10,827 bases of DNA, from the NCBI GenBank assembly GCA_021736745.1, contig JAIPFG010000077.1, forward strand, positions 1 through 10,827, read 5' to 3'. The notes under the pieces are model-generated. The model made no database searches. It was not told the DNA's origin and was given only the letters and a program-made list of their open reading frames with translations. The stretch comes from Pseudomonadales bacterium. GTDB taxonomy: Bacteria > Pseudomonadota > Gammaproteobacteria > Pseudomonadales > IMCC2047. Shown piece by piece: positions 1 to 6,258 of the stretch. Made by a program: the position numbers and the translations under genes. Position 1 is the stretch's first letter. Every line of letters begins with the position of its first letter.

Positions 1-550
1 CCGTCAGAATATCAGTTAATGCAACACCCACCTTTTGCGGACCACCGCCCGGCAAATGGTCCTGCTCACCGGTGACGCTCATTAATCCACCCATTCCCTG
101 AATTAAAAAATCATAACCAGCGCGGTGAGAATAAGGTCCCGTTTGACCAAAGCCTGTAATCGAGCAATACACCAAACGCGGATTAATTTTACTCAGAGTC
201 GCATAGTCGAGCTGATATTTAGCCAGCCCACCAACCTTATAATTTTCAATCAATACATCGCACTGCTGAACCAACTCCCTCACGACCTTCTGCCCTTCAC
301 TGGTCGATATGTCTAAAGTAACAGACTTTTTCCCTCGATTAGCGGAAAGATAATATGCCGCTTCGGAAGTGTCTTTACCACTCACATCTTTTAAATAAGG
401 GGGTCCCCAATGGCGGGTATCATCCCCAACTTGAGGGCGTTCAACTTTAATCACCTCAGCGCCTAAATCTGCAAGCAATTGTCCGGCCCAAGGACCTGCC
501 AAAATTCGGCTTAGCTCAAGTACACGAATATGCGATAGCGGAGCACTCAT
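1..550 (-). CDS. gcoT: Class III (CaiB/BaiF family) CoA-transferase, probably glutarate CoA-transferase; 3' end off the window
   Basis: I translated this frame by hand from the complement: 183 complete codons are present, starting MSAPLSHIRVLELSRILAGP, and the frame is still open at the left edge. The family is usually near 400 residues, so about half is here. The N-terminal signature (RVLELSRILAGPWAGQLLADLGAEVIKVE, residues 9-37, given in part as LAGPWAGQLLADLGA) and the GYDFLIQGMGGLMSVTG block (145-161) are typical of family III CoA-transferases. Asp180 in VGVALTDILT aligns by motif with the catalytic aspartate that forms the acyl-CoA anhydride. The start ATG at 550 is preceded by a GAGAG Shine-Dalgarno-like stretch. 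The gene lies 101 bp downstream of glutaryl-CoA dehydrogenase on the same strand, as in the Pseudomonas glutarate cluster, so glutarate is the likely acyl acceptor (compare SUGCT in animals). Substrate choice is inferred from context; the family assignment is secure. Confidence 0.85.
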   Translation of the reverse strand, partial: MSAPLSHIRVLELSRILAGPWAGQLLADLGAEVIKVERPQVGDDTRHWGPPYLKDVSGKDTSEAAYYLSANRGKKSVTLDISTSEGQKVVRELVQQCDVLIENYKVGGLAKYQLDYATLSKINPRLVYCSITGFGQTGPYSHRAGYDFLIQGMGGLMSVTGEQDHLPGGGPQKVGVALTDILT

Positions 551-599
551 TAGCGACTCTCGTTAATTCAGATTAAGGGAAAATTCTGGTGATGAAGTA

Positions 600-625
600 C
601 CAGGCGCAACCTTGGTTGCGCCTGG
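600..625 (-). other. GC-rich intercistronic hairpin between gcdH and the CoA-transferase
   Basis: A perfect 12-bp inverted repeat (CCAGGCGCAACC, TT, GGTTGCGCCTGG) lies 27 bp after the gcdH stop codon. In RNA it would fold as an 11-bp stem with a four-base loop. Read leftwards, it is not followed by a run of U, so it is not a standard intrinsic terminator for the gcdH transcript. It could reduce read-through into the CoA-transferase or protect the 3' end of a processed gcdH message. Structure seen in sequence; role inferred. Confidence 0.6.
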
Positions 626-651
626 CCTCATTGCGAAGAGATTGGACGCTC

Positions 652-1839
652 CTAGTAGAACGCTTGCAATCCAGTTTGTGCGCGGCCCAGGATAAGGGCG
701 TGAATATCGTGCGTGCCTTCATAGGTATTCACTGTTTCCAGATTAACCATATGGCGCATCACTGGGAATTCATCGGAAATACCGTTGCCACCGTGCATAT
801 CACGCGCCATACGGGCTACTTCCAGCGCCTTGCCACAGGAGTTGCGCTTGAGCAAAGAGATCAGCTCAGGTGCTAAACGTCCTTCTTCGCGCAGACGGGT
901 TGCGCGCAAACAGCCTTGCAAGGCCAGTCCTATTTCAGTTTGCATATTCGCCAGTTTTAACTGGATTAACTGGTTTTGCGCCAACGGACGACCAAACTGC
1001 TTACGATCCAGCGTATATTCGCGCGCCGCATGCCAGCAGGCTTCCGCTGCACCCAGGGAACCCCAGGCAATACCTAAACGGGCATTATTCAAACATCCGA
1101 AGGGACCTTTTAATCCTTGCACATTAGGCATCAGGTTTTCTTCGGGAACAAATACTTCATCCATTACTACTTCACCAGTAATCGAGGCTCGCAATGAAAG
1201 CTTGCCTTCAATTTTTGGTGCACTCAGACCTTTCCAGCCTTTTTCCAGAATAAAGCCGCGAATCACGTCATCTTCCGTTTTACCCCAAACAACAAAAACA
1301 TCAGCAATCGGCGAATTGGAAATCCACATTTTGGTGCCGCTGAGTTTATAACCGCCGTCCACTTTTTTCGCACGTGTCAGCATACTCGCCGGATCAGAAC
1401 CTGCATTAGGCTCAGTCAGACCAAAGCAACCAATCCACTCACCGGTTGCCAACTTCGGCAGATATTTCTCTTTTTGCTCATCCGAACCGTAGGCATAGAT
1501 GGGGTACATTACCAAGCTGGATTGCACACTCATCATTGAACGATAACCGGAATCAATCCGCTCGACTTCACGCGCTATCAAACCATAGGCGGTATAGCTC
1601 ACCCCGGAGCAACCATAACCCTCGATGGTTGGACCGAGTAAACCCAGCTCACCCATTTCACGAAAAATGGATGGGTCGGTCGATTCGTTTTGATAGGCCT
1701 CACGTACACGCGGTGCTAACTTATCCTGTGCGTATTGGTAAGCTGTATCGCGAACCATCCGCTCTTCTTCAGTTAATTGATCTTCAAGTAAAAAAGGGTC
1801 TTCCCATTTAAAGGAGCCCCAGGAAGTGGGTGATACCAT
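652..1839 (-). CDS. gcdH: Glutaryl-CoA dehydrogenase
   Basis: A full-length 395-residue flavoprotein of the acyl-CoA dehydrogenase family. It oxidises glutaryl-CoA and decarboxylates it to crotonyl-CoA plus CO2, passing electrons to electron-transfer flavoprotein; this is the last specific step of glutarate, lysine and tryptophan breakdown. The acyl-CoA dehydrogenase block GCFGLTEPNAGSDP (137-150) and the FAD/substrate segment MWISNSPIADVFVVWGKTED (171-190) are intact. SGYRS (97-101) carries Arg100, equivalent to the arginine that binds the substrate's free carboxylate in GCDH and separates it from ordinary acyl-CoA dehydrogenases. TYEGTHDIHALILGR (372-386) carries the catalytic base Glu374. 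The ATG at 1839 has a strong GGGAGGA ribosome binding site 8 bases upstream. The gene is divergent from a LysR regulator and precedes a CoA-transferase, an arrangement expected for an inducible glutarate operon. Confidence 0.96.
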   Translation of the reverse strand: MVSPTSWGSFKWEDPFLLEDQLTEEERMVRDTAYQYAQDKLAPRVREAYQNESTDPSIFREMGELGLLGPTIEGYGCSGVSYTAYGLIAREVERIDSGYRSMMSVQSSLVMYPIYAYGSDEQKEKYLPKLATGEWIGCFGLTEPNAGSDPASMLTRAKKVDGGYKLSGTKMWISNSPIADVFVVWGKTEDDVIRGFILEKGWKGLSAPKIEGKLSLRASITGEVVMDEVFVPEENLMPNVQGLKGPFGCLNNARLGIAWGSLGAAEACWHAAREYTLDRKQFGRPLAQNQLIQLKLANMQTEIGLALQGCLRATRLREEGRLAPELISLLKRNSCGKALEVARMARDMHGGNGISDEFPVMRHMVNLETVNTYEGTHDIHALILGRAQTGLQAFY

Positions 1840-1914
1840 AAGATTTATCCTCCCATCAAAATGATGGTTACTAGGTTAACGATTGCTCGGTTAAAATAAA
1901 TACGCCAAAAATCG

Positions 1915-1943
1915 TGTATAAAAATGTGGCGTCACTTTAGCAA
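1915..1943 (-). promoter_or_regulatory. Candidate sigma70 promoter of gcdH
   Basis: Read on the minus strand, TTGCTA (1943-1938) is separated by exactly 17 bases from TATACA (1920-1915). That is a 4/6 match for the -35 box and a 5/6 match for the -10 box at ideal spacing. It would start transcription near 1908, leaving a leader of about 70 bases before the gcdH start. Box matches are seen directly; activity is inferred. Confidence 0.6.
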
Positions 1944-1951
1944 GCCATGTT

Positions 1952-1968
1952 ATATATGTAAAATATAT
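1952..1968. promoter_or_regulatory. Candidate LysR-type operator in the gcdR-gcdH intergenic region
   Basis: ATATAT, five bases, ATATAT forms an interrupted palindrome compatible with the T-N11-A pattern of LysR-type regulators. It lies about 44-60 bases upstream of the predicted gcdH transcription start, just outside the -35 box, where an activator of this family is expected to bind. The region around it (1951-1997) is extremely AT-rich, so similar short palindromes could arise by chance; this is a weak assignment. Confidence 0.35.
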
Positions 1969-1997
1969 TATATTTATCTTTTCTATATATATTTATT

Positions 1998-2891
1998 ATG
2001 GATATTCGGCAGCTCCAAATTTTCCGCAGCGTAGCCCAACACCTTAATTTCAGCAAAGCGGCTGAAGCATTATTTATTGCTCAACCCGCCATCAGCATTG
2101 CCATTAAAAAGCTTGAAACGGAATTAGACACCCCGCTATTCAATCGCGCGAGTAAAAAAGTTAGCCTGACACCGGAAGGTAAAGCGCTTCTTAGCCACGC
2201 TAATACCATTCTTAAACAGGTCGCCGACGCAAAAACAGAAATGCACTCACTGCGCGGGCTTGAACGCGGCGAAGTTCGAATCGCGATGCCCGCCATGCTT
2301 GGCGCCTACCATTTCCCAGCCTTGTTTGACCACTTTATGCGGCAACATCCCAGTTTGCAAATTTATGTCGAGGAGGAAGGGACGCGGCAAATTGAACAGC
2401 ATCTTCAGGATGGTTCAATTGATTTGGGTGTGGTGATTATGGATCAAGCACCAGACACCTTGGAAGTACATCCGCTGATCGATGAAGAGATGGTGATCTG
2501 CACTCCACCCTCTCACCGTTTTGCCCAACGCGGAAAAATCAGTGCCGAGGAATTTTTTGAAGAAAAACTGATTCTCATAAAAAAAGGTTATTTCCTGCGT
2601 GAAACCATCGACCGGCTTAGCCTACAGTTACAAAAAACACCTAAAATTATTTTCGAAACCAATTTAATGTTGCTAATCAAACGCTTAGTCCTCAGCGGCA
2701 AAGGCATTAGCACTTGCTTGCAGTTTGTCCTCAATGAAGAAACAGAGTTAAGAGGTGTGTCCTTTGATCCACCCATCATTTTGCAAATGGGCCTAGCCTG
2801 GAAAAAAGATCATTATTTATCTGCCGCTAACAGGGCTATCGTTAATTTTTTACTCTCGCCGAACGCCAAAGAAAATCTTTATCCGCGCTAA
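1998..2891 (+). CDS. gcdR: LysR-type transcriptional regulator, probably the glutarate-responsive GcdR
   Basis: A 297-residue protein with the standard LysR layout and length. The N-terminal winged helix-turn-helix (residues about 3-62) includes MDIRQLQIFRSVAQHLNFSK, AAEALFIAQPAISIAIKKLE and LFNRASKKVSLTPEG. The substrate-binding domain from about residue 90 to 290 starts with GEVRIAMPAMLGAYHFP and contains the usual DLGVVI strand (143-148). It is transcribed divergently from gcdH, and LysR proteins commonly control the adjacent divergent operon; in Pseudomonas the corresponding gene encodes GcdR, which responds to glutarate. The ligand here is inferred from context only. The start ATG at 1998 matches the usual LysR N-terminus but has no recognisable Shine-Dalgarno sequence in the AT-rich leader, so low-level translation is plausible. 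No recognition of this exact orthologue is claimed beyond family and position. Confidence 0.85.
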   Translation: MDIRQLQIFRSVAQHLNFSKAAEALFIAQPAISIAIKKLETELDTPLFNRASKKVSLTPEGKALLSHANTILKQVADAKTEMHSLRGLERGEVRIAMPAMLGAYHFPALFDHFMRQHPSLQIYVEEEGTRQIEQHLQDGSIDLGVVIMDQAPDTLEVHPLIDEEMVICTPPSHRFAQRGKISAEEFFEEKLILIKKGYFLRETIDRLSLQLQKTPKIIFETNLMLLIKRLVLSGKGISTCLQFVLNEETELRGVSFDPPIILQMGLAWKKDHYLSAANRAIVNFLLSPNAKENLYPR

Positions 2892-2907
2892 ACGGCCGGC
2901 GCCGGTA

Positions 2908-2937
2908 CTGACGCAGTCCCCTTAAAAATGCGATAAT
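2908..2937 (+). promoter_or_regulatory. Candidate promoter of hisG
   Basis: CTGACG (2908-2913) and GATAAT (2932-2937) match the -35 and -10 boxes at 4/6 and 5/6 with an 18-base spacer. They lie in the 95-bp gap between the LysR stop codon and the hisG start and would give a leader of about 40-45 bases. The 10-bp perfect palindrome CCGGCGCCGG (2896-2905), just upstream, has no following T tract and is not a terminator. Confidence 0.4.
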
Positions 2938-2986
2938 CCCCGTCCTTTAATTGGAAACAGCGAAAATCAGGAGCACCCGTTCGCCC

Positions 2987-3853
2987 ATGAAACTTAAGTT
3001 AGGTATTCCCAAAGGCAGCTTGCAGGAGTCAACCTTAAAAATCTTTAAACAAGCCGGTTACGATATTGGGGTGACCAGCCGCAACTATTACCCTTCCATC
3101 AACGATGATGAAATCGAATGCATGTTAATCCGCGCGCAGGAGATGGCACGTTACGTTGAACATGGTCAGCTCGATTGCGGCCTGACCGGGCTCGACTGGA
3201 TTAAAGAAAATCGCGCCGATGTGGTAGAGGTTTGTGAGCTTGTCTACGCCAAAGCCAGCTTCCGCCCCATTAAATGGGTTTTGGCGGTCAAAGAAGGGTC
3301 TCCTTATAAAAGTGCCAAAGACCTGCAGGGCAAAACCATTGCCACCGAAGTAGTCAATCTGACACAGGATTACCTAGCTTCACACGGCGTGTCGGCTAAT
3401 GTCGAGTACAGCTGGGGCGCGACAGAAGTCAAAGTTCCCGATCTGGCGGACGCCATTGTAGAAATCACCGAAACCGGCTCATCTCTTCGGGCTAATAATC
3501 TGACAATTATCGATACGGTTCTAGAAACCACAACACGTTTCATAGCGAATAAAGCCGCTTACGAGGACCCGCAAAAACGCGCGAAAATTGAAAGTATCAT
3601 TATGATGCTGCAGTCGGTTATCAATGCCGTTCCAAAAGTGTGCATCATGCTGAATGCGCCGGAAGAAAAGCTTGCGCAGATTTTGGCTGTGCTGCCCTGT
3701 GAAATGCCTACTGTCTCGCACCTGGCAAAAGGGGATTGGGTGGATATTACGGCAGTGATTGACAAAAATACTCTGAGGGATGTTTTGCCTCAACTTAAAG
3801 CGCATGGGGCACGCTCGATTATCGAATTGCCGATCAGTAAAATAATCGATTAG
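2987..3853 (+). CDS. hisG: ATP phosphoribosyltransferase, long form with C-terminal regulatory domain
   Basis: This catalyses the first committed step of histidine synthesis, joining ATP and PRPP to give phosphoribosyl-ATP. The catalytic periplasmic-binding-like fold begins MKLKLGIPKGSL, with the LDCGLTGLDW segment (62-71) and the PRPP-binding loop DAIVEITETGSSLRAN (155-170). Residues about 210-288 (from VINAVPKVCIMLNAPEEKLA to the end) form the HisG C-terminal ACT-like domain that binds histidine for feedback inhibition, so no HisZ partner should be needed. I chose ATG 2987 (288 residues) because the family N-terminus begins there; the frame stays open to a TTG at 2951, but that adds only 12 unconserved residues. 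AGGAG lies 13 bases upstream, a rather long spacing. The gene stands alone: no other his gene is next to it. The sequence style (RNYYPSIND, IRAQEMARYVE) resembles long HisG proteins outside the enteric type, judged from memory without a search. Confidence 0.93.
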   Translation: MKLKLGIPKGSLQESTLKIFKQAGYDIGVTSRNYYPSINDDEIECMLIRAQEMARYVEHGQLDCGLTGLDWIKENRADVVEVCELVYAKASFRPIKWVLAVKEGSPYKSAKDLQGKTIATEVVNLTQDYLASHGVSANVEYSWGATEVKVPDLADAIVEITETGSSLRANNLTIIDTVLETTTRFIANKAAYEDPQKRAKIESIIMMLQSVINAVPKVCIMLNAPEEKLAQILAVLPCEMPTVSHLAKGDWVDITAVIDKNTLRDVLPQLKAHGARSIIELPISKIID

Positions 3854-3871
3854 CCGGCACTTATTGATAAA

Positions 3872-3891
3872 GCTCGGGATCAATCCCGAGC
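3872..3891. terminator. Probable shared terminator hairpin between convergent hisG and the glutathione transferase gene
   Basis: A perfect inverted repeat (GCTCGGGAT, CA, ATCCCGAGC) sits 18 bases after the hisG stop and 7 bases after the stop of the convergent transferase gene. It folds as an 8-bp stem with a TCAA loop. On the minus strand it is followed by TTTATC, and on the plus strand by ATTCATCTC. The U tract is short on both sides, so efficiency is uncertain, but the position between two converging genes supports termination. Confidence 0.65.
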
Positions 3892-3898
3892 ATTCATC

Positions 3899-4582
3899 TC
3901 ACTCCGTCACAAAATTACGTATATTCTCGACCGTTTTATTTACTTTCGTTTGATCCGTGATATCCAAATCCCGTGGTTCCGGTACATTCTTGCCGCGCTG
4001 AACCGCTGGACGGGCCGCCACCGCATCCAACCAGCGTTTCAAGTGCGCTAATCCATCGATCGACACGCCACTCCATTCATAACCCTGCACCCAGGGCCAG
4101 GTGGCCATATCGGCTATCGAGTATTCGCCCGCCAAGTATTCATTATCCCGCAAACGGGTATCCAGTACTTCAAACAAACGGCGACATTCCGTTTGATAGC
4201 GATGGATCGCGTACTCAATTTTCTCCGACGCATAGCGATAAAACACATTGGCCTGACCCTGCATAGGGCCAATATTTCCCATTTGAAACATCAGCCACTG
4301 GATCACCACGGATCGCGCTTTTTGCTCTTGCGGTAAAAATAACCCCGTTTTTTCCGCCAGATAAATAAGTATCGCTCCCGATTCAAATACAACGAAGTCC
4401 TCATTATCGTGGTCAATAATAGTCGGTATCCGGCCATTAGGGTTGAGCTTAAGATAACTCGTTTCCTTTTGCTGTAGCTCACTGAGATTTATTGAAATCA
4501 CCCGGTATTCAAGGCCCATTTCTTCCAGCGCAATGGATACCTTCCAACCGTTTGGTGTGGCTGCCGTGTATAGATCAATCAT
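3899..4582 (-). CDS. yfcG: Nu-class glutathione transferase-like protein (YfcG-type disulfide-bond oxidoreductase)
   Basis: A 227-residue soluble protein with an N-terminal thioredoxin-like domain (1-80) and an all-helical C-terminal domain (about 88-205). MIDLYTAATPNG holds Thr9 and Asn11, the T-x-N motif that in E. coli YfcG replaces the usual catalytic Tyr or Ser and binds glutathione disulfide. The cis-proline is Ile53-Pro54, and Glu67-Ser68 in FESGAILIYLAEKTGLFL bind the glutathione gamma-glutamyl group. The helical N-capping region is YSIADMATWPWV (154-165). Such proteins have little transferase activity but reduce disulfides with glutathione. The match to YfcG along the N-terminal domain and RYQTECRRL is strong from memory; the last 25 residues (from about 203) are an extra tail. 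ATG 4582 has AAGG seven bases upstream. It is divergent from miaB and probably monocistronic. Confidence 0.88.
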   Translation of the reverse strand: MIDLYTAATPNGWKVSIALEEMGLEYRVISINLSELQQKETSYLKLNPNGRIPTIIDHDNEDFVVFESGAILIYLAEKTGLFLPQEQKARSVVIQWLMFQMGNIGPMQGQANVFYRYASEKIEYAIHRYQTECRRLFEVLDTRLRDNEYLAGEYSIADMATWPWVQGYEWSGVSIDGLAHLKRWLDAVAARPAVQRGKNVPEPRDLDITDQTKVNKTVENIRNFVTE

Positions 4583-4587
4583 ACTGT

Positions 4588-4658
4588 TGCCTTAAAAAAG
4601 TTTATGAAATAAATCATCAGAACCGTCGAATTGTCAGAACACTAACCTTTTTAAGGCG
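4588..4658. repeat. Spaced inverted repeat upstream of the glutathione transferase gene
   Basis: GCCTTAAAAAAG (4588-4599) and CCTTTTTAAGGC (4646-4657) are inverted copies with one mismatch in 12, about 46 bases apart. The left copy includes the AAGG ribosome binding site of the transferase gene (read leftwards). If transcribed, pairing of the two arms could hide that site; as DNA it could be a pair of binding sites. Function unknown. Confidence 0.45.
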
Positions 4659-4718
4659 TTACATCAATTGCCGTCACTGGCAAATGAAGACGCCACTCGG
4701 CTGATCACGGAATATAGG

Positions 4719-4755
4719 CTTCTATCAATAGAAGGAGTATAATGCCGCTCCTTTT
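4719..4755 (+). promoter_or_regulatory. miaB leader: consensus -10 box within two overlapping, mutually exclusive hairpins
   Basis: TATAAT at 4738-4743 is a perfect -10 box; the best -35 at 17-base spacing, TAGGCT (4715-4720), is weak (3/6). The palindrome CTTCTAT-CA-ATAGAAG (4719-4734) shares AGAAG with a second potential stem, AGAAGGAG (4730-4737) pairing with CTCCTTTT (4748-4755), so only one can form in RNA. Transcription from this -10 would begin near 4750 and give a leader of about 33 bases to the miaB start. Motifs seen; regulation inferred. Confidence 0.45.
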
Positions 4756-4825
4756 TGAAACGTTCACAACACACACTGACTTATGGCGAAAAAATTATTT
4801 ATTAAAACCCACGGCTGCCAGATGA
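4742..4825 (+). other. Short upstream reading frame with strong ribosome binding site, overlapping the start of miaB
   Basis: AAGGAG (4732-4737) is followed after four bases by an ATG that opens a 27-codon frame (MPLLFETFTTHTDLWRKNYL, then seven more residues) and stops at 4825, inside miaB in another frame. miaB itself shows no Shine-Dalgarno sequence. On transcripts starting upstream of 4732 this frame would compete with, or feed ribosomes to, miaB. It may equally be chance, because the predicted -10 box overlaps its start codon. Not called as a protein-coding gene. Confidence 0.25.
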
Positions 4826-6126
4826 ATGAGTATGACTCGTCCCGTATGGCAGATTTACTGGGGGTAAGCCATGCACTGGAAGTCACCGATAATGAAGCTG
4901 AAGCGGATGTGATCCTGTTGAATACCTGCTCCATTCGTGAAAAAGCGCAGGAAAAGGTATTTCATCAACTGGGCCGATGGAAAAAACTAAAAGAAAAAAA
5001 CCCAGACTTGGTGATCGGCGTCGGTGGCTGCGTTGCCAGCCAGGAAGGCAAAGCCATTCGTGACCGAGCTCCCTATGTGGATATGGTTTTCGGGCCACAA
5101 ACATTGCACCGTGTGCCGGAAATGATTGACGCAACTCGGAAAAATCATATACCTGTGGTTGATGTTTCCTTTCCGGAAATTGAAAAATTCGACCGTCTTC
5201 CTGAGCCCAAGGTGGATGGCCCAAGCGCCTTTGTTTCGATCATGGAAGGGTGCAGTAAATATTGCACCTTTTGCGTTGTGCCCTACACCCGAGGCGAAGA
5301 GGTTAGCCGCCCATTTGACGACGTCATTGCTGAAGTTGCACACTTAGCTCAGCAAGGGGTACGTGAAGTCAATTTGCTCGGTCAAAATGTGAATGCTTAT
5401 CGAGGCCTATCGCACGATGGAAACCAGGTTGATCTAGCTGAGTTAATAACCTATATCGCGGCCATCGATGGTATCGATCGTATCCGCTACACCACATCCC
5501 ACCCAGTGGAATTTACCGATCGTTTAATCGATGTCTATGCACAGGTGCCTGAACTGGTCAGCCACCTGCATTTACCCGTGCAAAGTGGTTCCAACCGCAT
5601 ACTGTCTGCGATGAAACGTGGTCATACCATCGAAGAGTATGTCGCAAAGATTCGCCGACTGCGTAAAGTCCGCCCGGATATCTGTATGTCCTCCGATTTT
5701 ATTGTCGGCTTTCCTGGTGAAACCGCAGAAGATTTCGCCGACACCATGAAACTTATCCAAGAAATAGGCTACGATAATTCCTTTAGTTTTATTTATAGCG
5801 CACGCCCTGGAACACCTGCCGCTGAATTAAGATGCGTCACCGGAGAAGAGGAAAAGAAAAAAAGACTGCAAATATTACAGACACGCATCATTCAACAAAG
5901 TATGGCAATTAGCGATGCGATGGTCGGAAGCACACAGCGGATTCTTGTCAGCGGACCATCAAAGAAAGATCCCGGTAAATGGCAAGGCAGAACTGAAAAT
6001 AATCGGGTTGTGATCTTTGCCGCCAAGCAAACCAACTTAATTGGCAAGTTCGTCGACGTCCAGATTACTGAGGCCTTACCTCACTCCATGCGGGCCGAAT
6101 TGAGGCCAGGCTCAACTGTTTTTTAA
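4783..6126 (+). CDS. miaB: tRNA-2-methylthio-N6-dimethylallyladenosine synthase
   Basis: A radical-SAM methylthiotransferase that converts i6A37 to ms2i6A37 in tRNAs reading codons that begin with U, using two [4Fe-4S] clusters and two SAM molecules. The 447-residue length is normal. The N-terminal UPF0004 domain carries the auxiliary cluster cysteines Cys12 (KTHGCQMNEYD), Cys49 (NTCSIREKA) and Cys83 (GVGGCVASQEG). The radical-SAM triad CxxxCxxC is Cys157, Cys161, Cys164 (EGCSKYCTFCVVPYTRG), followed by the TIM-barrel motifs NLLGQNVNAY and SSDFIVGFPGET. The C-terminal about 65 residues form the TRAM tRNA-binding domain (QRILVSGPSKKD, then GKFVDVQITEA). The motifs THGCQMNEYDSSRM and YTRGEEVSRP favour MiaB over the RimO and MtaB relatives. 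ATG 4783 gives the family N-terminus, but there is no Shine-Dalgarno sequence. It is the first gene of the ybeZ-ybeY-corC-lnt cluster, with 132 bp before ybeZ. Confidence 0.97.
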   Translation: MAKKLFIKTHGCQMNEYDSSRMADLLGVSHALEVTDNEAEADVILLNTCSIREKAQEKVFHQLGRWKKLKEKNPDLVIGVGGCVASQEGKAIRDRAPYVDMVFGPQTLHRVPEMIDATRKNHIPVVDVSFPEIEKFDRLPEPKVDGPSAFVSIMEGCSKYCTFCVVPYTRGEEVSRPFDDVIAEVAHLAQQGVREVNLLGQNVNAYRGLSHDGNQVDLAELITYIAAIDGIDRIRYTTSHPVEFTDRLIDVYAQVPELVSHLHLPVQSGSNRILSAMKRGHTIEEYVAKIRRLRKVRPDICMSSDFIVGFPGETAEDFADTMKLIQEIGYDNSFSFIYSARPGTPAAELRCVTGEEEKKKRLQILQTRIIQQSMAISDAMVGSTQRILVSGPSKKDPGKWQGRTENNRVVIFAAKQTNLIGKFVDVQITEALPHSMRAELRPGSTVF

Positions 6127-6190
6127 AGCTTTTTTGAATATAAAATATATCATTTAATATTTTTTGCTATAAACGATTGGCAAGATTATC

Positions 6191-6218
6191 TTTCCATCAA
6201 AGTCCAAATCAATATACT
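6191..6218 (+). promoter_or_regulatory. Candidate internal promoter before ybeZ
   Basis: TTTCCA (6191-6196) and TATACT (6213-6218) match the -35 and -10 boxes at 4/6 and 5/6 with a 16-base spacer, in the 132-bp AT-rich gap after miaB. The gap contains no GC-rich terminator hairpin, so read-through from miaB is also likely. Weak assignment in AT-rich sequence. Confidence 0.3.
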
Positions 6219-6258
6219 GATAGATAACAGCCTACATTAGGGAGCTAAAAAAACTATT

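Noticed and set aside
785..1811. Long plus-strand frames opposite gcdH
   Set aside because: They run antisense to a fully conserved gene, have no recognisable domains, and overlap each other in different frames.
2896..2905. CCGGCGCCGG palindrome after the LysR gene as a terminator
   Set aside because: It has no loop, because the arms are continuous, and no T tract follows, so it cannot act as a standard intrinsic terminator.
2951..2986. Extended hisG start at TTG 2951
   Set aside because: It adds 12 residues that do not match the HisG family N-terminus; ATG 2987 begins exactly at the conserved KLKLGIPKGSL segment and has its own AGGAG.
4752..4790. Possible heat-shock (sigma32) promoter before miaB, prompted by TTTGAAA at 4754-4760
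   Set aside because: The -35-like word is present, but nothing like CCCCAT follows at 13-17 bases, and the required position would fall on or beyond the miaB start.
6121..6170. AT-rich AAAGCTTTTTT stretch after miaB as a terminator
   Set aside because: The possible stem is only A-T and a single G-C pair; it is too weak, and the gene order implies read-through to ybeZ.
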